Counted from the stretch's first letter, positions 33,748-45,393 are shown. The stretch is DNA of 64,000 nucleotides from Gnetum montanum (GCA_015680685.1 MNCI01005221.1:6254-70253), one strand, 5' to 3'. Numbers and translations: made by a program. The notes: generated from the letters alone by a model not told the origin.

Positions 33748-34752
33748 TGATGAGCGGTGAGGTACCCCTACACTCAACCATACGAATACGAGCATTTCAC
33801 GCACGATCCAGTCAAATTCCAAGGACTAAGTGCTTATGCGCCCTTGTGGAACAAGGATGTGTTGATTGATTGTTGTCTTTCAAAACTTACTTGAATGTCA
33901 CGATTGTATGGTTAAGTAAGCTTGAGATATATGATTTTTTTATCTTTTATGTTTTTATGTCCTGTGCTAATAGGGAAAGAGAGAGATAACTAGGTGACTA
34001 ATTTAACATAACTCTCATTAACTAAGTTCTAACTAATCCTAACACAAGCATCCATTCCCACTTGCCATACACATCTTGAACCAGTGCAACACTGCTAGGA
34101 TTACCAAATGCTAATGGTTACTGGATTACCAAGCATTACAAGCATGCTCGAAGTAGTTGTGCTTGTGTAATTTAACAATTTGCTTAATTAATCAAAATGA
34201 ATTGCTGTGCTAATAATAGAAATGTAAAGTGCATAAAATAAAATAAAATAAAATAAATGCATAAGAAAATAAAATAAAATAAATGCTTAAGAAAATAAAT
34301 CTCAAGTGCTGCAAGGATGAATGAAAGAGCTTGTCTTTATTGCCATACACAAGGTGTGCTTAGGTACACAATGCTTGAACAAAGATCTGTCTATACATAA
34401 ACCTCCTGCTGCAAGCACTTGAAAAATACTCTAACTTTCAAACAGACTACAAGAGTTTTGCTACTTGACTGGTAAAAGACTTTCTTCAATTGTGCACCTA
34501 GGCATTGTGTTTATAGGCTTGGGAGCAACTACTCTAATAATTAGAGTAATTGCTCTAATAATTAGAATAACTACTAAAGCAACCACTAGAGTAACCACTC
34601 TAATAATTAGAATAAACCACTAGAGTAACTACTCTAATAATTAAAATAACCCGCTAGAGTAACTACTCTACTAATTAGAACAACTGCTAGAGTAACCGCT
34701 AAAGTAACCACTCTAATAATTAGAATAACTACTAGAGTAACTGCTCTCATCA
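33748..34752 (-). repeat. 5' LTR (1005 bp) with a tandem palindromic array
   Basis: Plus-strand edges tgatgagcgg...gctctcatca. Contains an AAATA-type microsatellite at about 34225-34285. The LTR-start side (34525-34752) is filled by imperfect tandem units such as gagtaaccactctaataatt, with palindromic core ctctaataattagag, seven to eight units. Confidence 0.8.
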
Positions 34753-34779
34753 AGTAATTTCATGGTAAACAAGAGAGAT

Positions 34780-35100
34780 TAATCATTTTTTTGAATAATA
34801 ATATTATCTTAGGTAAAAATATTCATAACTATTTAATGGCTTCTAGTGCACATATTAGTGTCATGCCCTTAGAAGTATGTAAAATATTGGGAGCATAAAT
34901 ATTACCACAAGTGAGAAGTGTTATACAACTTGATGGATCCAATGTACATTTTGTGGAGTCATTAAAAAGAGCGAAAGTGAGACTAAAATAATATCCTAAT
35001 TTCACATGTTATATAAATATTTTAGTAGTTGACATGTTACCCACTTATGGTGTGTTTTTACATTAAACTTTTAGAGCTTAGTTTGGGGGCCTTTAGATCA
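34780..35100 (+). pseudogene. Protease of the Tat-like element
   Basis: The reading LMASSAHISVMPLEVCKILG (about 34835-34895) aligns with the D-S-G-A...NVMPLSV-type active-site region of Gypsy proteases, but the catalytic Asp position reads Ala. It is followed by QLDGSNVHFVESLKRAKV and ILVVDMLPTYGVFL. Stops at several points. Non-functional. Confidence 0.65.
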
Positions 35101-35570
35101 TATTTTTTAGAATTATTAATTTACATCAAAGAAAAATTTAAATACATTATTATACCATGAGAACCTTTCTATAAACATGTGGTTACCAACTTCAATCAAT
35201 AAAGTAAGCCACTTGAAAATCAAAATATTAATCTTTTTATTGGAGTTATTGAAGTTGAACTTGGTGAATATGTTATAAATGAGATTGCAAGTGAAATGCC
35301 AAAACTAAACCCTATTTCTTACACATATTCCACCCAATATTATCAATATTTTAGAGAATTTGAGGAAATATATGAAGATACCCTACCTTATCATTAACAT
35401 GATGGAAAAATTTTTCTTTTTAGTCACCCTCCATTGCTAGAAAAAGACAAGAATAGAAATGAGATTCTAACCATTGAATCATTAGAATATAAGCCAAATT
35501 TTATGATGATCATTATTATATTGATCAAAGGTATAAATTTTTAGATTTTACTAAGTTAAACACTTAAATA

Positions 35571-35960
35571 TTAAGAGTGGATGGGGCCTCTTCAAAGAAA
35601 GGATCTAGAGTTGGAATAATACTTATACCTCCTAGTGAAGCTCCTATCCTTAAAGCCATTAATTTTACATAACTAATGACCAACAACATGGTTGAGTATG
35701 AAACGCTTATACATGGGATCAAGTTGGCTCAATATTATAACTTATCCAAACTTAAAATTTATAGTGATTATCAACATATAGTAAAGAAAATTAATGGAAT
35801 TTCTGATGATAAAGATTCTATCATAAAAGCATATAAAGCTCTCATACTTAAACTTTTCAAGGACTTTGATCACATATTCATCGATCATATTCCTAGAAAA
35901 GAAAATTATGTTCTTGATACATTAGCTCAAATGGCCACTACTTTAGATATTCTATTTCAA
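35571..35960 (+). pseudogene. Additional RNase H domain (aRNH type), upstream of RT
   Basis: Reading LRVDGASSKKGSRVGIILIP (35571-35630), one stop before 35676, then MTNNMVEYETLIHGIKLAQY, LKIYSDYQHIVKKINGISDD and FIDHIPRKENYVLDTLAQMA. The four metal-binding acidic positions of type-I RNase H are all visible: D of VDGA, E of EYET, D of YSDY, D of LDTL. Wording and the ABD-H-I-P-R-E-N ending match the second (archaeal-like) RNase H of Tat elements. It degrades RNA in RNA-DNA hybrids. Only the stop near 35670 interrupts it. Confidence 0.8.
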
Positions 35961-36369
35961 CACAATGCTTGGGATTTTGAAATTATTATGGAAAATTTTA
36001 AGTCTTTATGTAATTTTAGATAACATCATTTATTTCCAAGTTTTTAATAATGAAAATCATATTTATGAATTTTTATCTCCCAAAGGTGAAATTAATAATA
36101 AATGTTCCAAACTTTCTCAAATTAATGAAGAAGATATATCAAGATATGTCATAGTTTTAAATGAAATCTCTCATGAAATAGCAACTAGAAATGCTTTATT
36201 TAATGGCTTACATAAAAAAACTAAAGAAATATCCAAAAATAGTTATTGGCAAAGACTATTTAAAATGAAAATTATTCAAATTCAAAAGAATAGATAATAC
36301 CATACTATTAAAGTATGAGGTCACTTACATGCACATGACAACAAAACTTAATTGATTTATAAAATGAAT

Positions 36370-37720
36370 TTAATGATGTGTTAGCTTGGACTTATGAGGA
36401 TGTTAAAAATTTTAATCCTCTTGTAACGATGCATACTATACATTTTAAACCTGAAACAAAATTATTTAGACAAAAACTTATACTAGTTAATCCTAAGATT
36501 GAAACTTTGATGAAGGTAGAAATTCATAAACTTTTAGAATCTAAAATTATTTATCATTTGAGGCATTTGATTTGGATATCAAATTTAGTGCTACTTAGGA
36601 ACTAAATAGGTGAATTATTATTATGTATTAATTTTCATAACTTTAACGCCTCTTGTATTAAGGATAATTACCCACTTTCTCTTATGGAAGAGCTTTTACA
36701 AATCATGAATTGTACATAGATGTGTTCATCTTTAGACAGATGTTTAGTATATAATCAAATTTTAGTAAGTAATAAGGACTAATACAAAACTATCTTTATA
36801 ACATAATGGGAAAATTTTCAATTTGCTAAGACTTCGTTCAGTCTTATAAATGTTGGTTCTACTTTCTAAAGGGCTATGGATAAAACCTATGAAGGATTGA
36901 TAAAAAATGTATTATTATTTATCTAGATGATTTGACCATTTTCTCTAAAGATCAGGTTACTCACCTAAGAGACCTTAGAAACATTTTTATAAGGTGTAGA
37001 TGATTTGGAGTCTCTTTGAATGCTAAGAAATCTATTTTTGGTGTTTAAAGTGGTAAATTTCTTGGTCACATAGTTACTAAAGAAGGAATTATGATTGATC
37101 TCAAGCAAGTAAATGCTATTTTAGAGGTACACTACCCTTTTTCTAAGATCAATTTAAGGGATTTCTTTGGAAAAATTAATTTTTTTTAGATGAGTTATCC
37201 CTATTTATGTTGAATTAATTAAATCATTAAATGAGATACTTAAGAGAGATAGTAATATGCATTAGATAGAAGAAAGAAAAAAATGCTTTACTTACCATTA
37301 AAGAAGTCATTATAGATGCTTCTATTTTAGCCTCTCCTTTGTATGATAATGTTTTCCTTTTATACACATTTTTTAGTGATGTTACTATTACCACTCTTTT
37401 AATCCAAGATATCATTAATCAAGGTGAAAGCCTTATAGCTTTCATGTCTACACCTTTAAAAGATGTAGAATTAAAATATTTACTCATAGAGAAATAATTG
37501 TATGCTATCATTAAAGCTCTAAAGAAATTTTGTTACTATTTGCTAAATGCTAAATTTTTTATTATTGTTCTTGATTAAACTACTATTGCATTAGATAAAT
37601 TACAAGATCCTAATGAAAAATGTGCTAAATGTGTTATGAAATTATAAGAGTTTGATATTCAATGGAAAGTAGCTAAGTTAGTTACAGAAACTAGTCTTGC
37701 CAAGCTAATAGCCAAAGCCT
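36370..37720 (+). pseudogene. RT and linked RNase H of the Tat-like element
   Basis: RT begins at LAWTYEDVKNFNPLVTMHTI (36378 on), with INPK-, KLLESKIIYHLRHLIWISNL- and INFHNFNASCIKDNYPLSLM-type motifs. After stops comes a YLDD-type LDDLTIFSKDQVTHLRDLRN (about 36920-36980) and GKFLGHIVTKEGIMIDLKQV. The linked RNase H (about 37290-37720) reads LLYTFFSDVTITTLLIQ, with the first catalytic Asp changed to Phe, and a stop in place of the KE of the second motif. Dead. Confidence 0.8.
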
Positions 37721-38009
37721 CAACTTTAGAAAAACATGGCACATGTGAAGATGAAGAGCCTACATCACTTTACATACTATTTATTGATGAGGAGAATGAT
37801 ATATCATTTGCTCCTAACTAATTATAAGATCCATGCTATGAAGATATTATGTTTTATTTAACCTTTCATCATGATCCTCCAGACTTACCTAGATATAAAA
37901 GAAAGCTTTCAGTATCTAAATATTGTAAATTTACTTTAATTAGAGGTGAGTTGTTTAGTAAAAATTTCCAAGGAATATATCTTAAATGTTTCGACTAAGA
38001 ACAAGCTAA

Positions 38010-38975
38010 TGAGACTTTAAGTCAACTATATGAAGGAGATGTAGGATATCACTCATTAGTACATAAAATTATAAGAGAAAGTTACTATTGTTCTACTATG
38101 CTTAATAATACTTACAACTTAGTTAAAACTTGTATACAATGTCAAAATTTTAAAGGGAAAGATTTCAAAAGCTTAGCTTCTTTACAAGCTATAATAGAAT
38201 CTAGACAATTTATACAATGGACTTTGGATTTTATAAAAGTGATAAATCTATTATTAACATCTAAACATAAATTTATCTTGATGGTAACTAATTATTACAC
38301 AAATTATCTAGAAGCTAAAGTAACTAAAACTGCAACATCTTGTGAAGTTATTCAATTTTTAGAAAACAATATAATTTCTAGATATGGATATCTTTATGCT
38401 TTAGTAGTTGATAATGGACCTACCTAAATATCCATAGAGTTTACAAATTGGGCTAAGGGACATAATATTATTGTCAAAAGTATCACTGAATATTATCCCA
38501 AAGGAAATGATTTAGCGAAGTCATCTAATAAAATTACATTATACAAAATTAAGAGAATGATAATTCAAAATCCATGAACATGGCATGAATAATTAAAATG
38601 GGTAGTATGGGCCAATAGTATTCATTATAAAGAGTTAATCAAAACTACACTATATAATTTAGTATATAGACAAAAACCATAGTTACCAATAAATATGTAG
38701 ATTCCCACATATAATTTTTACTTAGTTATTTACAAACTAATGAATTTTTAATTTCACATTCATATCACATTTGAAATTTAGAATTTAAAAGGGTCAAAGT
38801 GATTAAAAACCTATTAAATCATAATTTTTTTTTGAAAATATGGTTTAATAAGAAATATGCAACTAAAGTTTGTAAAGTAGGTGATCTAGTCCTTAAGAAA
38901 GATAGAGCATTTGGTTAAATAGGTCCCCAAAATAAGTTTTCTCCTATGTAGCTAGGCCCATATCAAGTCACAGGT
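38010..38975 (+). pseudogene. Integrase of the Tat-like element, part before the nested insertion
   Basis: HHCC domain: HSLVHKIIRESYYC and TCIQCQ (about 38050-38145). Core: FIQWTLDFIKVIN (Asp 1 kept), VVDNGPT (Asp 2 kept), YYPKGNDLAKSSNK, where the third catalytic residue, normally Glu of QAEST, reads Lys. The C-terminal GPY-like motif LGPYQVTG is cut at 38975 by the nested LTR. One open piece is 38098-38427. It would insert element DNA if intact. Confidence 0.8.
38971..38975. repeat. Target-site duplication, left copy
   Basis: caggt; the right copy at 45394-45398 is gaagt (three of five match). Removing the insertion and one copy restores the integrase reading frame, which supports this assignment despite the two changes. 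Confidence 0.6.
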
Positions 38976-39963
38976 TGATGAATCATGGTTTGTCAGGTGC
39001 TGATATCGAACCCTTGATATCAAACCCTTGTTATCGGACCCCTGTTATTGGACCCCTGATATTTGATGAGTGCTAATATCAAACCCCTATTATCGAACAC
39101 CCAATATCAGACCTGCATTAACTAGGCTACGTCAACGAGGCCCTGTCGATGCATCCATCCATGCATTAACGTGACCTCGTTTACACAGAGTCTATCTTTA
39201 GCTATAAATAAGCGCACACTCACTGCACTTAGGAATCATTAGAGTTAATTGTAGCGAAGCTCTTGCAGTTTGTTTCTACAAGAGTTAGACTATTTTCCCA
39301 ACTGCATGCCCATAGTGTGATGCTTGTAATTGTACGAAACCTTTATTTGAGTGTGACGTACTTGGACATGCACATGATCAGCAATAAAGATCGAGATTAC
39401 TTCATCATTGCAACATTCACTTAGTTTTAATTGTTTAATTGTTATTTTTAATTATTATTATTATTTATTATTTTCTTGGTTAATATTTCTTTACCATAAT
39501 TTACTATTCCTATTGTTAAATGTGGAATGAGTATGGCTTAATAACGAACATTGAAGTGTAACTACTTGGTAACCCAGTAGCGTATCTAGGAGCACTCATT
39601 AATATATTCTTGGTAAACCCAGAAGTAGTACACGAGGTCCAAGATGTGTACGGATGATTGAGGATGGATGCTCATCGCACTTAGGCTAGCTTAGATTCTC
39701 TTCTCCCACTCCTTATTAGCTAAAACAGAGTTATTTTCCATTACCCCTAGGAGTAGCACTAGTTTAGGCCCACATCATACACCTCACTCTAGACTAAACC
39801 ATACGTGACAAAGAAAATACTAGTCTAGGTGGGAAGACAACGAATTGCAATCAACGTGTAACGATCTAGATACCACAACTAGTCCATTCATAGAGTTTGA
39901 CCGGATCATGGGTGAACGCTTGTATTCATATGGTTGAGTGTAGGGGTACCTCGCCACTCATCA
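38976..39963 (+). repeat. 5' LTR (988 bp) with TATA box and polyadenylation signal
   Basis: Edges TGATGAATCATGG...GCCACTCATCA. 38995-39112 is a degenerate tandem array of about 14-bp units of type ttgatatcaaaccc. TATAAATA at 39203-39210 and AATAAA at 39383-39388 give a plausible transcript start and end region. Confidence 0.9.
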
Positions 39964-39982
39964 TTGGCACCATTGTCAAGGA
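39964..39982 (+). promoter_or_regulatory. Primer-binding site, tRNA-Asp type
   Basis: TTGGCACCATTGTCAAGGA immediately after the LTR end; degraded from the TGGCGCCGTTGCCGGGGA type. Confidence 0.75.
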
Positions 39983-40096
39983 TGGTGCTAGTTATCTAGA
40001 TTAGTTATATCATACAAGATCACTATAACAAAGTATTCATGATATATCTTTTAGAAAAGAAATTAATTTCAACTAAGTCACACACGATTCACAACA

Positions 40097-41900
40097 ATGT
40101 CTCTCTCACAAGACTACGACAATGCAACAATTAGTGAGGTAATTCATTGGAGAACCAATGAACTATATGATGATGAAGATGAAGTTAGGAGTACTCAATC
40201 CTATGCAGGGGTCTCCTATGATCATGAGCACCCCAACGGTACTCAAGGACTCTTGTCATCCAACTCTAGCACCTCTAGTGAGGATGGGACATCTCATAGA
40301 ATGAGGGGGCCCGTAAGGCTTATGACCTTCTCAATAACTAACAAAAACTTACTTGGGGATGATTGAAAGACTTATAAAAGTCATAACGAGTTTTACAGTT
40401 CCTTCTCTTCCTCTACTCCTTCAACGTTAGATTGTGACATGGATGACTATCTTTCAAGGGATTGGCGTAGAACTAAAAATTGAGCTCAGAAAGAAAATCA
40501 AGAACACCAACATGAAAAAGGACAACATCATCCCAACTCACAAGCTCACAACCTACTTAGTGACAATGAACCCTTGCTGGCCACTAAGAGCCTAATGCCT
40601 ATACAAGAGGCTGTTCAAATATCCTACAGGAATCGCAAAGAAAGCTATCTACCCAGGCTTGATTTAAACAACTTTCCCAAGTTTTTAGGAGGCTATGATT
40701 TAGATCTACAACAACATTACAAGCCTTCTACGATGCCTGTACATGGAACAATATTGATAATGGATGGAAAAAACTTAAGCTCTTTCCTATAACACTCGTT
40801 GGCTAAGCAAAAGTATGGTATAGGCCTTTAAAACCAAAATCAATTTAGCGTTGGCCAATAATGGTAGAACTCTTCAATGAAAGATATAAAACTTATGTAA
40901 GAGTGTCAACCTTGAGGAGACAAATCCAAGAGTGGAAAAAAGCACAGCATGAACCCTTGGACATGGCCTTAGAAAGATATTATGCATTGTTAAACAACTG
41001 CCTAGGCCATGGGTTCTTCGAGGAAAGGATAATGTATCACACCATAGTTGGGCTTCGTAATGAAACAAGGAAACTCTAGGAATGTGTGCTTGAGGGAAAC
41101 TCTATGAGCTATGAACCCACAAATTCAAAGAGCTTATTAAGCAGGTAGCAAAAGAAGAAGAAGAAATGGCTAAATGGGAGAATGTTGAAAGCTCTCAATG
41201 GGACCAAAATCTCAAATTAGGAAAGGTTCATAACTATAAAGAGGAGAAATCAACTCACTAGAAGGAGGTGGAACCATCTTTACCAGTACTACAATCATTG
41301 CATGAAGTTGAGGCAAAGATCAATAAGATGATAGAGTGGGTTCATGGAAAATATGGAGAATATGCTAACAATAGTAGAGATACAACCATGACAAACCAAG
41401 AAATAGGATAGAACACCACTAGACGATTGGAAAGAAGGGTTGAAGAAAATAAGGATAGGAACTCAACTGCCAAACATATGTATCAATGTAATGTTTGCTT
41501 ATACGATCACCCCAAAGGTTAATGCCCAACCTTGTCACATTTACATGAGCATTAGGGAGGAATGTTACATCCAGAGTTCGTACAAAAATATTGTGTCCAA
41601 CCACAATGGAAAGAACCTCTGTCGTGGGGGAGGCCACCACCAACTAGACCATACCCTTCATATGCCCCAACGCCAAATGCTTATTATGTTCAACACCATG
41701 TTTCTCGAATGGGATCAGCATCCTCTACCTCACCTCATCATTATCATTTTCCCAAGTACTATCCACCCATTTCCTCTCCAACAAGATCACCACCTCATGT
41801 GCCTTACACTTCTTCTCAACCATAGTATTCTCATACTTCACCCCCTTTTACATCACCACCAGTTGTGCCAAAAGGTTTTGCACCACAACACCAACCCATG
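40097..41900 (+). pseudogene. Gag of the gag-only element
   Basis: Start ATG at 40097 (MSLSQDYDNATISEVIHWRT), 133 bases inside the LTR. Pieces: 40097-40366 (acidic N-terminus), 40574-40792 (core: LDLNNFPKFLGGYDLDLQQH), 40861-41079 (MVELFNERYKTYVRVSTLRR, then DMALERYYALLNNCLGHGFF), a charged stretch, and a knuckle CNVCLYDHPKG-stop-CPTLSH (about 41486-41535). A Pro/His/Tyr/Ser-rich tail runs at 41562-41825. It is collinear with both minus-strand gags. At least five stops or frameshifts. Confidence 0.8.
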
Positions 41901-43847
41901 AACGTTACTTGTGCTGCTACTATCAACAGCATTGAAAGTACTCAAAAGCAACCTTTCTTTAGGCATGGATGTAGAAAGAAGCAACACAATGTTGAACCCA
42001 CTACATCCACCAACTTAGCACAAGCCCAACGCTAAGGTGCATCCTTCCCCTCGAACACGATGCCTCCTGTTACCTTATCTGGGCCACCAATCAACTCTCC
42101 AACTACCATGTGGTCCAATGAATATAACCATGTAGGGGGACATATTGATCCTTGCATACTATCTTACAATCACAGGTGCCATAGTGGGTTAGCTCCTTAT
42201 CACATGACCACATCTTATAACTTGCCCCACTATGTCAACTTTAATCAAGTGCGTGCACCCCACTTTGGGTACATTCTAGCCACCACATCAAAAGACACCC
42301 AATGGTTTGGACATGACTAGACTCTAATATTTCCAACATGCATGGATCTGCATTTTCCATTTATTAATTCTAGCCATGCCCAAAAGTTTAGTTATGGGGG
42401 ATATCCTCCATTCTAACAGGCAGAATTAATAAATGTTTTTTCTTTTCTTCAATTTTATAATTTTTCAATTTTTTGTTTTTTGTTTTTTTATTTTTTATCT
42501 TTCAATTTTTTGTTTTACCTTTTATTTATTATTCTATCTTTTTATCTTTTTATGGGTAATCTCATCTATGAATAAAACACTCATGTGACTCGTTGGTCGA
42601 GGTGTTGTTCTATGCTATCAAGTCTCACGTGACTAATTATTTGGACAGTGAGCCCACCACATCCACCCAACCATCCTATTAATAAGAGGTGTTACTTTGG
42701 GTATGATGATATTCTTGACATCATTAAAACTTAAAGTAATTTTGTGCTCATTATACCCAACACGAAGAAGGATGGACTAAGAGGGAATGGCTAGGGTGTA
42801 ACATCAAGGGAACTTGTGGATTCTCTTTGGTGACATCTGTGGGAGCTATCATGTAGCCTAGTTGTACTAAGATCCTTGTAAATCTAACGAAAAATGGAAG
42901 TAAGAGTATTAAAGAAACCAAATAAAGAACCTAATGCTATTCTAGAGGGTCCAACTAGAAATACATGCACCCATGCCTAAAGGTAGGTGACTTCTCTAGA
43001 TTAAGTACTTCATCAAGAAAAAAAAGAGAGGAGAAAAAGATGAGAAAAGAAAAAAAGACACAGGAGAAAAAGAAAAGAGTGCCACAAAGTAGAATCACTC
43101 ATCCCTTGGATGAAACGCCAAGTGATCGTATGCTTTGCTATCATGGTGCTCTTATAGTTTTCCATCATTGGATGAAGTAATGTGATGTCACTGATCAAAG
43201 AAATGGGCTTGGTCTTGATTTTGGAGTGAGGGGTTAATGACACATTAATCATGCCCTACACTCAAGATTCATTGTGTCGTGGGTTAGCTACCTCATGTCC
43301 CAATCTCTGCAATCCCTTCTATAATTCACCTCATCTCGTTATTTATATATTTATGACTTGTGTCTTGTGTAGCATTGAATTCATACCTCATCACAATGCT
43401 ATCTACATGTGTGTGTTTTGTGGAATTGGTGTGGATTACATTTAACACTTCTAGTGTGTATGGACATTTTAAGGTATGGTTACATAATGGCATTATAGGT
43501 TGGAACCTGCTTTGGGGAGGACCCACTTGCATGACTTTTGTAATTTGTACTTGTTGCACACCACCACATCATTTTATATCCTCTGAGTACTTCATTGCCA
43601 AATCTATTCTTTTCTTTATCATCATTTTATCAAACATTTCTCAAAACCATTACATGTCCTTTAATGTGTCACCTAAACAAATTAGGTCTGACATTAAAAT
43701 TTTAGGGCAACTTTCTTGAAAAAATTTCTAACTCTAGAATCATACTAAGCAAAGAGTTCAAGTTTTATGAGGGGCAATAAGTAAGGTATGAAATAATTGA
43801 ACTTCTTTCAATAACCTTACTAACAGTTTATCTTTGTGTGATTGTAG
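41901..43847 (+). other. Post-gag interior of the gag-only element, no pol
   Basis: 42060-42320 is open (86 residues; Tyr/His/Pro-rich) but matches no family I know. 42425-42550 is T-rich and 43015-43080 is A/G-rich (gagaaaaagatgagaaaaga type). No RT, RNase H or integrase motif is seen in any frame. Confidence 0.55.
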
Positions 43848-44285
43848 ATGGCCCCTAAAAGAGGACCACAAGGAGGACCTTCTCAAGGTGAAACTAAACA
43901 CCTAGGGGAAGGCAGAGGCTAAGGACCTAATGAAGAACATGCAGAGTAGGAGGCACAATCATTCAACATCCATAAGGGAAATCCTGTCACTACACAATCT
44001 AGCCAAGAAAAAGGTAAAGAGGTCAGGGCCCGAGCCTATGAAGAGGAACAACAGCTATTTGCGGTAGGGCATGACAAGGCCAATCAAGTGTTTCCATAAC
44101 TGTTGTGTCCATGGGAATTGCCGACTCCATCAAACATTGGAACATCAGCATGGACGGTTCATAATCCTCGGATAGAAGAGAAGAAACGTTAGACACTTCT
44201 TCAATGATATCAATCTTAGAAGCCTGAAGTGCAGGACAAAGGAAAGGCACCCATGGAGGAGCCACCACCACCAGGAAGCACATGA
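43848..44285 (+). pseudogene. Short post-gag reading region (counterpart of post-pol ORF)
   Basis: ATG at 43848 gives MAPKRGPQGGPSQGETKHLG and stops after 24 codons. Other short open stretches follow, ending near 44285 with a MEEPPPPGST motif, matched by MEEPPP at about 25150 on the minus strand in the Athila-like element. The bases just before the ATG, tttgtgtgattgtag, look like a plant 3' splice site, so the ORF may have been expressed from a spliced RNA (inference). Confidence 0.45.
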
Positions 44286-44456
44286 GTTCTAACAAAGTTT
44301 TGTAATTTTATGTCTATGTCCTAATTTTGATTTTGTGTAATCCCACACTGTGACATGAATAAATTTCTAGTCAATCAATAATCCCATACCTGTCCACTGT
44401 GTAATCAATTGAGCTTGTTCCTCAGTTTCTTTAACTTGAGGATGAGTTGTTATTCA

Positions 44457-44468
44457 GTCATGGGGGTA
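44457..44468 (+). promoter_or_regulatory. Polypurine tract
   Basis: GTCATGGGGGTA directly before the 3' LTR; same as 273-285 on the minus strand. Confidence 0.8.
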
Positions 44469-45393
44469 TGATGAATCATGGTTTGTCAGCTGCTGATATC
44501 AGACACTTGATATCGAACCCTTGTTAACCAGGTGCTGATATCAGACCCCTGTTATCAAACCCCTGATATCTAATGAGTCCTTATATCGGACCCCTATTAT
44601 CAGACACTCGATATCGGACCTAGGTTAACTAGGCCACATTGACAAGGCCCCATCGACATGGCCGTGTTGACGTGGCCCCATCGACACATCCATCCATGTG
44701 TTAACATGGCCTCATTTATGTAGAGTTTGTCTTTAGCTATAAATAAGCGTGCACATGCCACACTTAGGCATCTTTAGAGTTAATTGTAGTGAAGCTCTTA
44801 CAGTTTTTTTTCACAAGAGTTAGACTATTTTTCCAAGTGCATGCCCACTGTGTGATGCTTGTAATTGTATGGAACCTTTATTCAAGTGTGACGTACTTGG
44901 ACACGCACATGATCGGCAATAAAGATCAAGATTACTCCATCATTGCAGCATTCACTTAGTTTTAATTGTTCAATTGTTATTGTTCATTATTATTGTTATT
45001 TATTATTTTCTTAGTTAATATTTCTTTACCATCATTTACTATTCCTATTGTTCAATGTAGAATGAGTACGACTTAATCATGAACATTGAAGTGTACCTAC
45101 TTGGTAACCCAGTAGCGTATCTAGGAGCGCTCAAGTAATATATGCTTGGTAAGCCTAGAGTTATTTTCCATTGCCCCTAGGAGTAGCACTAGTTTAGGCC
45201 CACATCATACACCTCACTCTAGACTAAACCATACGTGAAAAAGCTAATACTAGTCTAGGTGGGAAGACAACGAACTACAATTAATGTGTAATGATCTAGA
45301 TACCACAACTAGCCCATCCACAGAGTTTGACCGGATCATGCGTGAACGCTCGTATTCATATGGTTGAGTGTAAGGGTACCTCGCCACTCATCA
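44469..45393 (+). repeat. 3' LTR (925 bp)
   Basis: Collinear with 38976-39963. It lacks roughly 100 bp present at about 39621-39726 in the 5' copy, and has an extra short repeat (ggccccatcgacatggcc type) near 44650-44690. TATAAATA at 44738-44745; AATAAA at 44918-44923. The U3 array is at 44488-44615. Confidence 0.9.

Larger units (their letters stand above)
24004..34752 (-). mobile_element. Athila-like Ty3/Gypsy element, long and decayed
   Basis: Right to left on the minus strand: 5' LTR 33748-34752, primer site, gag, protease, RT, RNase H, integrase remnants, an extra post-pol reading region, polypurine tract, 3' LTR 24004-24892. RT and flanks have Athila-type wording (FGLCNAP, VLKRCVETNLRLN). 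Every frame is interrupted. The two LTRs share family architecture but are far more diverged than a normal pair, and there is no target duplication, so the ends may come from two related insertions joined by deletion or recombination. Confidence 0.75.
38976..45393 (+). mobile_element. Gag-only LTR retrotransposon (TR-GAG-like) nested in the Tat-like element
   Basis: 5' LTR 38976-39963, tRNA-Asp-type primer site, gag 40097 to about 41900, a short post-gag reading from 43848, polypurine tract and 3' LTR 44469-45393. No protease, RT, RNase H or integrase is found in the 4.5-kb interior. LTR ends, primer site and gag match the Athila-like elements on the minus strand. It is best seen as a non-autonomous family member. 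Confidence 0.88.

Noticed and set aside
42060-42320. Copia-type protease/pre-integrase segment in the gag-only element
   Set aside because: TTSKDTQWF looked suggestive, but no D-S-G-A follows and the surrounding gag is Gypsy type.
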